From assembly GCA_028564705.1 (NCBI GenBank), contig JAPXFQ010002151.1, positions 124,001 through 188,000 on the forward strand: a DNA stretch of 64,000 nt, in the 5' to 3' direction. Position numbers and translations under genes: made by a program. The number at the start of each line of letters is the position of its first letter. Within the stretch, counting starts at the first letter, position 1. A model generated the notes under the pieces. The model saw nothing but the letters and a program-made list of their open reading frames with translations. It did no database searches and was not told the DNA's origin. The stretch comes from Apricaphanius iberus. Its lineage: Eukaryota > Chordata > Actinopteri > Cyprinodontiformes > Aphaniidae. This document shows positions 12,694 through 24,059 of the stretch, one piece after another.

Positions 12694-13730
12694 GGCTCTA
12701 CATTTTAAAAAATTCATTTATATTTACCTTTACTCTGCGAAGACTAAGTAGCACTAAACAAAGAGGACAAATCCCATCAGTGGTACTTGTACATTAGTTC
12801 AAAAACCATGCTTTTAGAGGCCTGTTTGTATTATGTCAGATCTAATTCACATTATTTCAATGCCAGCATTCAGGATGCCGACCTCCACTCATGACGTAAA
12901 ATATGGTTGGTACAGGAAACCAAGAGAGGGAAGAGGGGGTGAAAACCTCAAACAGAAATCGCAGGACGTGGACTCCTACCCTTTCCTCTCTTCACACTTT
13001 TCCCATTATTTGTCCGAGTGCGTCCCTCCCACCTTCTCTCCTTCTGGCTCTCTTGCATCCAAATAGTGCTAAATGATGCAATTCGGCAGACTGAGTATGC
13101 AATAGTCACCAGTAAAGCCTGTAAATTGTCTCAGACTGACACTGGCGTCTTCACCCCTCAGAAAGGGAGTGGCGGAGGTTGTCAGGGCTGGAGATGTGGG
13201 GGAGTAACCTGACGGGAAGAGGCCTAATTTTCTCAGAGTAAAGTTTTCTGTTTACTGACCTTCTGTACAATTTAAAAGAAGGCATGGTAACTTAAAAACT
13301 CTAAATTGTCCAACAAAGACGTTATAAAAGATTGACTTAGACAGAAAGTGAAGAACTAAGCCTTTCAAATCGAACTAAACCTAAACCATAATCAGCAGAA
13401 AGAAGATACATTTTAATGACAAAACACTCAACTTGAAAAATGGAAAATTAAATTGTTTACACTTTAAAGGTTAAAGGACAGCAGTTTGTTGCAATAGACG
13501 AGCTATCACCAAAGAAACATGGACAACTGTGGGTTGACAAAAGTCTGCTGATACTATAATATTACAATCCAACGGTTTTTATACTTTTTATAACATAACA
13601 CATCAGAAAACACAATATTTTCTAATTGTAACCATCTTGACAGACATTTTTAAACGAGGTTGCCACAGAAAATTTCAGGTTGTTGTTTATGTCTTAAAAA
13701 CTACAGCAAAACTGATTTAAGGATGCAGTT
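12694..13730. other. Intergenic, nothing recognised
   Basis: Two short overlapping frames (12,833-13,066 and 13,018-13,212) show no domain, splice or codon signature that would support a gene. Confidence 0.4.
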
Positions 13731-13739
13731 TTAGTATGT

Positions 13740-14010
13740 TAAGTAACATTTTATTTATATTGTACCTTTCTGTAAAGAATCAAAAATGCTTTACAGTAAA
13801 ACCAAACAACAAACACAGAAAACAAAAAATCAATAAAAAGCTAGACAAGAGCAATTCTAAAAAAATACAAATAAAAAAAGAGTTTTGAGCTGCTTTTGAA
13901 AAATAATCTGACTCAGCGAATTACAAATTTAGAGGGAGGGACTTCCAGAGGGATGGTATGACAGCTGCAAAAGCTCTGTCACCTTTGTTTTTTTTTGTTT
14001 TTTTTTCTAG
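13740..14010 (-). repeat. Interspersed repeat, LINE-tail-like, antisense
   Basis: It begins with TTTTATTTATATTGTACCTT and AATGCTTTACAGTAAAA, continues with an A-rich segment, and then has GAGTTTTGAGCTGCTTTTGA and AGGGACTTCCAGAG. This order is typical of a fish LINE 3' region in antisense, whose sense 3' end reads roughly AAGGTACAATATAAATAAA. Clade uncertain. Confidence 0.5.
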
Positions 14011-14490
14011 TTTGCTTCACAATCAGCAGGCCCTGATCATATGATCTTAATGATCTGCTGGGAATGCAAGGGTGCAAAAGATATATGATCTACACTGGAA
14101 TTGAATTGTGCAAGTCTTTAAATGTTAAAACACTATGTAGTTGTTTTTACTGAGAACTTAAAACTTCAAATTCTTTCTTTAGAAAAAAAGGAACCCTAGC
14201 TGTGGGTATTCCAAGTGAGAAAATAGGATTTTAGACATCCACAACCTCAAAATTCAACATGGGTGCCTCTTACAAAGAGATAAGTAAAAAAAGGTTGGGT
14301 TTTTTTACCTTTAAAAATTGTATCTCATTAAAATATTTCAAACAGAAAACCTCCTTTATTAGGCATGTTGCTGCAGCCTTTGAAAGTGAAATATGGACAA
14401 CAAATATTAGCTTGTATTGCTAATGATTGGGAGACTGGTCATTGCACATAGTACATCTCAATGGTTTTGTGAATTTGAAACTAGAACATA

Positions 14491-15074
14491 GGCCACGTCC
14501 ACACTAAGCCGGGTAATGCCTTAAACGTATAATTATTTAGTCTACACCCCCCTAACGTCCACACTAACCCGGCGTCGTTTAAGGTCTGTGGCCGGATAAC
14601 TATTAGCCGGGTAAGAGAGCCGTGTAAATCTTAATCCAACGGCTAAATGAGCTAGTGTAGTGTAGCTAGTGTTCCCTGGATAATGAAAGGAAGTGGCGTC
14701 AATGAATGCTGCGTCAATAACAATACGACACTACAGACAAAGACAACAGCGAAGAGTAATAAATCCATCTCGTCGTCTTTCCACACCAAAAACTCTCTCT
14801 TCTTCTGACCAGCTATTGTTCCCTTCGGTTAACGGGACAAGCAGATATGTACTGTGCTGTAGAGCTTCTTGTATATGTATTATGTAGGCGCTGGCGTCAC
14901 GTAGATTATACGCGTGTTTCGTGCGTCTTTTCGGGCATGCCCAGTATTTGCACAGGTCGGCATGGGATTGCGCAATCATGGGACCTTAAACGGGGCCTAA
15001 ATGCTCGTGTTGAGTGGATAAAATTAGGTGTCTAACTCCCCGTATAACCTTATCGGCTTAGTGTGGACGTAGCC
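14491..15074. mobile_element. 584-bp TIR element (ACGTCCACACTAA-type MITE)
   Basis: The 21-bp termini at 14,491-14,511 and 15,054-15,074 (reverse complement) differ at one position and share ACGTCCACACTAAGCCG. A subterminal near-repeat of the terminus lies at about 14,556-14,573. No transposase frame. The TIR recalls that of the element at 10,914, suggesting related transposases mobilised both. Confidence 0.75.
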
Positions 15075-15289
15075 ATAGTTGTTGACATTCCCAGATCTAA
15101 GTTCTGACTTCCAGTGGAAAGGGACCACCACATAGGCAGCAAAAAATGTTTTGCTTTTGAAAGAAATATACTTTTTTTTTATCAGACCAACACAAATAAC
15201 CAATGACACTTTAGTATATTAACTTGTTAAGATGCAAAACGTTTATGAACCAAACAAAGGAACTTATGGCCTAATTTATCAAAACTCCT

Positions 15290-15640
15290 AATAAAGAGCG
15301 CAAAATTGCCTGCACCACAAACAATTTGCAATTGTGGGTTGTCCTTAAATGCGTGCGCAATTCATAACAGACACAAAAAGCAGTATTCAAATTAGGATTT
15401 TGCATCTTCTGCTGTTTATGCAAGCATTTCTGCCCCATGCACTGTGCTACAACCAGAGAGAGAGGGAATACTGTAGGTGAAGGGATTCATGATGCGCATA
15501 CTTGCCAACCCTCCCGGTTTTCCCGGGACACTCCCGAATTTCAGTGCCCCTCCCGGTAATCTCCCGGGGCCACCATTCTCCCGAATTTCTCCTGATATTT
15601 GACGGTGTCACATATCCCCTCTTTGTTAACGCTGTACGGT
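15290..15640. repeat. Unclassified interspersed repeat fragments
   Basis: Two stretches resemble common fish repeats: 15,270-15,420 (CCTAATTTATCAAAACTCC, then a GTGCGCAATT part) and 15,496-15,600, rich in CTCCCGG/CTCCCGAATT units. I cannot name the families. Confidence 0.4.
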
Positions 15641-15934
15641 TTGTGCACATTTTAACAAGCTCAAACTGTCGGCAAATCAGACCATTAGTCTTTGACTGTG
15701 TAGCTCTCAGATGTTATTAGACTGAAGCAAGATCACAACATTTAAGCATCTAAAAAGTCTCTGAAACCAGACATAAGAGCATAAAGCTATCCACACGGAC
15801 ATCACAGACAAGCATAAGGCCCTTTTTATAGAGTTATGGTCTGTATCAGTATTTTTAAAATGGGCAACAGCTAAGAAAATTTCCAGCATGAATTAAGCAT
15901 CAACTTCAGTTTGATTAACCACCATATATATGGG

Positions 15935-16205
15935 CTTGAGATGACAGGCAATAGGAAAGAGGAGAGTTCCCTTTTAACAGGAAGAAACCTCCAGGAGAAC
16001 CCGACTCAGGAAAAACACCATCTTCATCATCTAACTGGAGCAGAGAGGACAGGAAAGAGACACAGACGAATACAAAAGCACAGCCCAGACTCAGGAAAAG
16101 CGACCATCTGCCTGGACGGTCTCGAGGTGAGAGCACAGGAAAGGGACACAAAGAGACACAAAAGAACCAGCAAAAGGATACCATTACCAACTACGAAAAG
16201 GGAAT
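15935..16205 (-). repeat. LINE 3'-region fragment, antisense
   Basis: TTAACAGGAAGAAACCTCC is the reverse complement of the GGAGGTTTCTTCCTGTTAA block in the 3' untranslated region of the L2 copies in this window. The following GCGACCATCTGCCTGGACGG also belongs to a known fish repeat tail. The 99-codon frame across it is not a gene. Confidence 0.6.
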
Positions 16206-16559
16206 ATTGAATGGCAGTTTTAAAAGTATTTACACATGTGTAAAACAATGTGGATAAACACAGTGGATCAAGGAGAAGTGGTCATTATATTATGTAACGT
16301 CACTTAGCAGCAGAAGAATACAAGCTAGAAGAAAACCAAGTGTAAGCAAAGTCATTCCTGACTAGTTTAAAGGAAATTGTAGCTTATAATATCATATGCA
16401 CAGGAATATAGATGTATGCCATTCTGTTTGATCATATCATGGAAGATGTGATATAAAAAAGTAAAAAGTATTGGTCCAAGCACAGAGCTCTGCAGAAATC
16501 CATAACTAACTCTGCTCTCTTAAGAATTAATATTTATATGAATAAACAAATCTATATAA

Positions 16560-16915
16560 GCTTATGACTTGCATAACATTTCTATTGTTGTTATTGTTCT
16601 ATTTGCACATCTCTGATGTATGCATAGTTTTTATTTTTCACTTCTTGTAAATAGTCTGCTGTGTTTAATGTACAAATCCAAATGCACATTCAGTAAATAT
16701 GTTAAAATTATCTAGTTCAGTTGCACATGTTCGACTCTAAGTATGCCATTTTTATTTTTAATTAGTGCTTTCATTTTGTGCATATTGTGCAGTATATTAT
16801 TTTTAAATAAGTATTTTTATTTTTTTGTGTAAATCTTCATCTGTTTGTCACTTTGCTGCTCTGAATCAACCGAATCTCCCCTCTGTAGGACAATAAATAA
16901 TTTTTCTATTCTAGT
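16560..16915 (+). repeat. LINE 3'-tail-like sequence
   Basis: T-rich sequence with GTTTGTCACTTTGCTGCTCT, then an ACCGAATCTCCCCTCTGTAG-type block and a final GGACAATAAATAA, the order seen in 3' tails of several fish LINEs. No coding part remains. Confidence 0.45.
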
Positions 16916-17099
16916 TTTCTAATAGTAGTTTTTGCTATATTGTCTTAGCTATGATAAAGTCTAAATAGTGATTAAAAAAATCTCAGAAATAGAAGTTGAC
17001 TAGCCGTACTTTTTGAAGAACAATAGAAGGAGATGATACATGTTAATAGTAAATGTCCTGTATTACAGTTGCTTCCCCGAACATTCAGTCATTGTTAGA

Positions 17100-18000
17100 A
17101 GCTTACTGTATTAAGCTAACCTAGAGCCGTCTAGGAGAGTTCGGACCATAGACTGTAAAAAAGAATACACAGCGCCTCCTCACTCCTCCCCGTTTACCAG
17201 AATGACACACTTTCATGGGGGAATTCATGGCAGATTCACAGACTCCTCCTCCCCAGCTCTGACGAAGCATGTTCCTTAAAAGGGCATAGGGGCGGGATCT
17301 TCACTGTAGACTCTGCCATCGCGGGGCATGTATGGGCGTGTAATTCAGTCGGAATCACGCCCATTCTGCTCCTGCATCTTTAGCTCTGATGCTAAAGTTG
17401 GCTAGCTAAGCTAAAGGCTGCCAGCCCCATGCCTGACTGCTGCCATATCTGTGCTCCTCCGACAGTTCTCCTATTTGTCGAACCTCAAAAGGTAAGAACT
17501 AGTAACTTGAAATAATTATTAAAATGTAGTGTTACTATAATTAAAGTACAACCAAACAGTCTGTCAATCAAAGTCCGGCGCCCTCATTAATTATTCAAGA
17601 TTTCAAAAAATGATCTTACGAAAACCAGCCTGGTGCCCATGTTTTTGACGAGCCCAGCGTTATCTCAGGAAGAATATGTAGCCATAGAAAGTTTTTTAAA
17701 AATGGGCACCAGGCATTAAAGTTATTTTTAACATGTCTAAAGTCCAATGCTTTTCAATGGGGGCCTAGCGGCCAAATGGAGGTACTACAGCAATGGAGGA
17801 GCAATGGCGGCCTCCATTGTATGCGGTCACAAAGCAGAGCGGCCAGCGGCCATTGGTTCGGACACTCCCATAGACTTCTATAGAAAGAATGGAATGCGGA
17901 AGTCACTTGGTTCATGCAGCTGCGAATAGTTCCAAACAGCAGCACTCCCGTCATTGAACGCAGTTCATTTTCTGTGTTTTACAATCATTTTCTCTGGTAA
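17100..18000. repeat. Unclassified repeat region with a small ORF and a strong splice-donor match
   Basis: The motif ACCATAGACTGTA (17,146-17,158) occurs in widespread fish repeats. At 17,429-17,491 an ATG opens 21 codons (MPDCCHICAPPTV...) ending at AAG|GTAAGA, a consensus splice donor. No downstream coding exon was found. At 17,791-17,819 a hairpin CAATGGAGG/CCTCCATTG lies among repeated CAATGG motifs. Probably transposon-derived. Confidence 0.35.
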
Positions 18001-20055
18001 GTTCATGAGATCACAATATTTCCAGCTTTGTGAGCCGTTAACTGACTGTTCTTTGCCAAAATAAGTCAACCTGATATTTAATGTAGCCAGTTTTAGTTAA
18101 TTAAGTGTGTTAATGAGCTCACTAAATGTAAGCAGGAGGTGTCCGGACAAGCTTGACAAGCTGGAGACTGTTTTATTTCAGTCCGTCTAATTTTTATGAA
18201 TATTCAGCACTGTTTAAAATTGGCTATACATTTAATACAGTTTACTGATTTTATTTGATTTTTTTTTAGGCATTTGGTGTGTTGTTGGTTGCTGTATCAT
18301 TAGTCTTTAACTATTGAAACAGATATTGAAGCACAAATGGATATACTCAGTAAAGAAAAATGTGATAATGAAAATGAATAATTATTTTATGTTTTTCACA
18401 TAAGTCTGACTACAATGACCTGCTGAAGCATATATGACATAAACAGGATTAACAAACTATGCTGGTTTCTTGTTATGTCCTCTAAATCTAATTAGAGCTG
18501 AATCAAGATATTTGATACTTGAATACTTGAGCAGCATAACCTTTGCAACGTTGATATGTACTGTAGAACATTTCATTTGCACTTGTTTTATAAAATTATC
18601 ATTTGCAATCATGTGATTGAGTAGAGAGTACAAGAAATTAAGAATTATTCATAACATAACTATGTTGTTTCTTCCTTTCACAATATCTAAAAATAGGATC
18701 ACACTGTTAGCATAAAAATGAATTCTTTAACAATAATAATAATAATTGTCTTTTGTAAACTATCTGGACATTTACAATTTAATTAGGGGAAAAGTAAGGC
18801 ATACTGAGCCCTGATAGAAAATGTTTGACTGTCATGGAGGTTATTTCCAGATTATTTAAGCCTGAGAACTCATTATGCTCTTTTCCAAGGTTTATCTCTG
18901 TGTTGTTTCCTGGACTCAATCTTCAGAGCTGCTTCTGGACCTCTCACTAAGATCAACCAAACAAAAAATCCTGATTTTCATTCCCATAGCGGGCAGCCTT
19001 AGTCCTAGTATCTCATGATATTGTATAATAAAAAAAAATGTTTGGCAGTTTCTTTTTTTTGCATAATTAGCACACTTCCTTACCCCTTAATATGTATTTA
19101 AACATACAAACACTGTTTGAAACAGTTTGATTTAATTATAGTTTTTAATCAATTGACTATTTCACAAGTTTTTGGGTAGAAGCACAATCGACTGGGTTAC
19201 ACATAGATTTTTCAACATCAGAGGAAAAACAAAAACTGAAATGTTTTCAAAAAAAGGAAAAATGTTTTCCTCCTAAATATTTAAAACTTTTTAAAATAAG
19301 CAGTTTAGATCAGTTCTGCCATTCAGCTAATTTTGCATTGGATATCAGGCAGAGAGGAGACAGCGTGACATCTAAACATGTGGTGTTTGCGACTGTGAGT
19401 TTATCCTGTTACAGTAATATGGCATGTTTTAGTGAAGAATGAACATTTGAAGGTAAGCTGGAGCAGAACTCTTAACCACTGGCATATTTATAGGACCAGA
19501 TATAGCCTCTCCATGCTAGCATCTAAATGCCAACAGAAAGGGCTCTATATTGTGTATTTACTCTACAGTTTGGTTCTAAGTGCATAACATTATTAAACAC
19601 TGCAGACAATGCACATCATATTGAGTGCATTGGTAGAAGATATGTAGTCAAAACGTATTGTGCGATTTCTTTGCAGTCTAATTTCCCACTAATAAACAGT
19701 AACAAATGTCATTTGTCCGCACAAAGAAACAATAATTATGAACTATATGGTGAGGTAATCGGTGCACATGATATAATTTAGAGAAAATCTTAGGAAATGT
19801 GAGAAAAAATTAGTTTATTGAGCCCTTTACCGCTAGAAATCGATGACGCCGCTGGGATGTTTGGAACTATTGAGGGCTCCATGAACCACGTGACCGCCTG
19901 TCGGCGAGTTCAAAGTGTGTCGTAACTCTCTCTACTCCATAGGCTCTGAGAAACCCATTGCAACTTGCAAAAGTATTCCTGCCCTACCTATAAGTAAAAT
20001 ACCTACTTGTGGTTTTCATACAGGGTCACTACAATGTCTGACGGTTTTCAGACAT
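18001..20055. other. AT-rich intergenic, nothing recognised
   Basis: No gene, RNA or transposon terminus could be supported. Confidence 0.45.
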
Positions 20056-20059
20056 GAAT

Positions 20060-20165
20060 AATATGGTACTCTGGTCAGATGAGCCCAAAATTACACTTTT
20101 TGGCTTACACCACCATGGTGAAATATGGTGGTGGTATCAAGAGGTTTAGGAGATGCTTTTCTTAG
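20060..20165 (+). repeat. Tc1-family transposase fragment
   Basis: ACTCTGGTCAGATGAGCCCA followed by AATTACACTTTTTGGC corresponds to the transposase segment containing the first catalytic aspartate (WSDEPKITLFG). A short piece resembling the later 'ATATGGTGGTGGTA' block follows. About 100 bp survive. Confidence 0.65.
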
Positions 20166-20185
20166 TGAGTTAACTTTTTCTTTTT

Positions 20186-20217
<32 letters not shown>
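20186..20217. repeat. (AT)n microsatellite
   Basis: About 32 bp of alternating T and A with a single G interruption, flanked by T runs. Confidence 0.9.
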
Positions 20218-20219
<2 letters not shown>

Positions 20220-21849
20220 TTTTTTTATCCCACGGTTTTTCCCATTATTTATCACCCAGTGTTCCTACCTAATTCCAGCTCTGGGCATCGCTCTCCCTCT
20301 GCCAACTGTGGGAGGGCCCTGCACTGAAGCCCAAGCCTCCTTCCTGCTTGAGGAGTGAGCAGGCCCTTCTTTGTTTCCTTCTTAAACAAAAGGAAATAGT
20401 TGCAAATTGCAACAACCACAACAATGATGTAAATAGAAATGATAGCAGGCCTATGTTGATTTCTCTTCAAAAAATGTATCATCTCTGTGGAATGCTTCTT
20501 TTAGATAAATTAAATCATATTGTTGGGCGAGTGTTTTTTACAGCTTATAACCACCAACAATAGTTATTTACACCTCTGTCATCCAACCATTTGACAGACA
20601 GAACCGAACTCTCCTCACTTCTCCTGTAGCTTTTCTTATAGTTAGAGGGGCAATACTTTTCTCCTGTGTGTGACGCATTTATACACAATCATTCTGTGAG
20701 CTGTGAAGGTGAAGCACGTGCCCAAGTGCAGAATGTAGGTAAGATGCCAAGATGTTTATTGGAGGATGACGAGACAGGATTGACAGGGTTAGACAGACCA
20801 CAGAGAGAGATAACATCAATGACCCGGCAGGGAAAGACAGGACGTGAGGAGTATAAGCACACAAGGAGAGAATGATGATGATCAGGTAAAACAGATGGGA
20901 GACAGTTGCAGTCAATGATTAAACACACAGGTGGAGACAATCAGGCAAGGAAAGCAGCAGGGAGTGCTTCTGACACATTCTCTTTTTTAGAGGAATATTA
21001 GCAAAAAAAACAACAACAAAAACAGTTTAGAATAAGGAGGGACAAATAACAAAACAAAGTCTTTATACTGAAAAAAGATTTGAGGATATGAAATCTAAAA
21101 TGAGGAAACAAGTATACATTTCCATCTATCAGTTGAGCCAGACAAGGAATAGCCGAAATCAAAGATCAAAACCTAGTTTTAGTAAAATTTTCTTTCAATT
21201 TCCATTCAGATCTGCCTTTGTTTTTTTTTTCTTTCCACATTCCTCTTTTTTATTTCCAAGCATCCCTCTTTCATTCCTTCTGTCATCCAGACCCAGAACA
21301 CATAAACACATGTGTCTCACATTCCTCTGCGCAGAGCAGATTCACCCAATTTATTTTCACTGTGTGTGTATGTGTGCATATGAGTCTCCTCAGGAGCGTG
21401 TGTGCGCCAAGCAAGTAAATAATAACCATTCCCAGCTGTGTACTGTAGCCTGTCCGTCTTGTTTTCAGTTAGGAACATAGACGAAGCCTGGAGAAAAAGA
21501 CCATGAAATGGATGGATTGTCAAAGATTTTAACATAAAGGTATTACCCTTTTTGGACTGATCAGCAGCCCAGCATCAGGAAACAGAACTAGTCTTACGAG
21601 TTTTAATCCAGTACGTATACGAAAAACCCACAGAGCCACCCTACACCCATGTGTGATAGACAGCCAGTCCTTAATCATAATTTCTAACAACTTTTACTTT
21701 TCAGTTAGGTTCTGGCATGTAGTTTATGATATCTATATTCAAGCACATGCCCAAACTTGAAAAATATAGTAAAGTAAAAAAAAAACTGGCATGAAAGAAA
21801 GAAGTGAGAAGGGGACAATCAAGAGTGCATACTGTTCTAATGAACTTGT

Positions 21850-22135
21850 ATCAGTACACTGAACCGATACTTAAAATGTGGAAACTCAGAAAAAATGTTA
21901 AGAACATTTTCATTTTTCACTTTTACATTTTTGTTTCGTGGTAATTTTGATTCATTTTTTGAATCTAATTTGATACTGTGTAACAAGCAGATAAGAAAAT
22001 AAAACCTGTCTTCCAATCAATGCATTTTTTTTGTGTAGTAGAAATATCAGGATTGGTACTTGGTATTGGCAAACTACTGAGGTCCAAGTATCAATATCAT
22101 ATCGTTTTAAAAAAAAACAAGTGGTATCATCAGTG
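21850..22135. repeat. Interspersed repeat, copy A (partner at 43,590-43,905)
   Basis: Shared blocks with the partner include CCGATACTTAAA, AACAAGCAGAxAAGAAAATA, AAAACCTGxCTT and GGTACTTGGTAT. This copy is more decayed; most TATCGGT motifs have become TATCAGT or similar. Confidence 0.65.
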
Positions 22136-22139
22136 ATCA

Positions 22140-24055
22140 GGCAGCTAACTGTATTAAAGTTATCCATTATTATTGTAGCATGAATTGTGTTTTGGCCAGA
22201 TTTATACCGTTTTAAAAAGTGTTTTGAAGGGAGATGATGATGTTGTTTTGTTATGGCTGAGGAGAAATCTGCACTCTATTTACTTTTATAAGTTTCACCC
22301 ACTTAGGATCTTTGGGGATAGAAAGGGTGCTCATGCCATTCATTTTGGTGTGTTGCCTATATGGTTGCACAATTGTTTTTACATTTATAAAAGCATTTTT
22401 GGTCAATAATAATTTTTCTGTTCAAACTTGATGGCCACATGCTGTTGATCTAGATGATAGACCATAATCCATATAAGAGAGTACCTTTCCCTTTCAGAGG
22501 GGTATAGCTTCTAAAGATCAGAAAAGTGGATTTTTAAATGGCTTATCTGCTTTCAAACACAATGGAAAGCCAGATTGTTAATTTCTTTGTTTGTTTTATA
22601 CTTTAAAATTTTTCAATTGGCTGTTTCTAACATACATGTTGCTCAAATAAAGAATAAGACAGCCAGGCCAGGAATGGGAGAGGCAAATATGAAGGGGTGG
22701 GAGGGGAAGATGGAAGGGGGGGGTGTTGAGTTGGGGCTTTTGGAATTTGGTCTGTGTTTGGTTTGGAAGCGAAGACCCCGTCTCTGGGCTCTCTGGAGGA
22801 TAATGGAAAAGAGAGGGAGAAGTAAGGGAGGTTTATATGTGTGTGTTGTGTGTGCGTGTGTGTGTGCCTCACAGGTGGTCGGTACAAGCTGATGGGGGTC
22901 TTTATATGTCTCAAAACTTGTGTGTTCACTGAACTGTGTCGACATGCTGATGTTCAGGTGCAGGAGCAAACAGATGGGAGTTATGAACATGTCAAAATAA
23001 GAGAGCGGAGACGCACAGAGGACGTGAATAAGACATTCCTGAGATGGCGGCCGAGGGGAGGGGGATGCAGGGAGTCAGTGGTTAGTTGGTGGTTTGAAAC
23101 TAAGAGGAGAAAAATGACTGTCGGGTCCAGGGTTGGGCCCAAAATTGTTACCACAACCAGTCAGCAAGCAAGGGAAGGAGAGGAAAACACAGTCAAAAAA
23201 GAGTTATATAGGAGGAGAAGCAAAAAGGGGCCTCCTCCAATGTGAGGCCTGCAAACTCCATCCTGTGCCGCAGGGGTAGAAAAAGAGGGGGAGCGGTGCT
23301 TTTATAGCTGGGCTGAACCCACTGAACCCATCATGTACAAACAGCAGGGAACGTATGGAAACAACAGAGGCCTGAAGCCAGCAGCCACACAGGGGGCTTC
23401 CACAGGGGGTTTCAGGTTAGGGACCACCGGAGGATTGGACATTCAAGGACTAGAGAGAGTGATGAGAACAGTGTGTCATGATAGTTATTTTTCAACAACA
23501 TATTACCAGTTTAACTCCCTATGCAAACACTGACAACTCTCTTGTTTTCTATGTTTAAATCTACCTTCCTCCTTATCTAATCACTTTCATTAGCTTTTTG
23601 TCTAATTTTCTGGACTCTCATTGATTCTTCATCTTCCACATTGTTTCAGTACTTGAGTCTTGCCAAAGACTACATACTAAATGTCTTTTATTTGAAAAAA
23701 ATGTACTTAGAAGGACAACACAAAGACCATATAATTGTAAAATGACACAGAAATGGTGCATATAGTTTTCAACATTTTGTATAGATAATGTTTTAAGCCC
23801 CTTTTATCCTGATACCCCTAAATAAAATCCTGCCAAACTAACCGCATCAGAAACTACCAGTTATAGCATCACCTATATTAATTAGCTGCTTGGTGTTTGG
23901 TGCTCAGATTCTCTTCGATTGATCTATTTTTCTCTTTGTTGAGGTCTTTCTAAGTTATTTTAACATACAAGCACACTATTACACTTATTTCCAGTTGGTG
24001 TACTTTACGTTTTGGGAACCCTTTGTGTTTGACACAGTTGTTCTTGGTGTGCTAA
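22140..24055. other. Intergenic with a purine-rich tract and an unassigned frame
   Basis: 22,640-23,300 is purine-rich with a (GT)n tract at about 22,838-22,867; overlapping frames there are low-complexity artefacts. A 66-codon frame at 23,333-23,533, rich in Gly/Thr, starts about 30 nt after a TTTATAG element (23,300) but matches nothing I know. The 5' untranslated part of the downstream LINE may begin around 23,850. Confidence 0.4.
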
Positions 24056-24059
24056 TTTT

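Noticed and set aside
22575..23245. Overlapping frames of 100-134 codons on both strands
   Set aside because: Low-complexity purine-rich and (GT)n sequence opens frames on both strands; no domain or splice signal.
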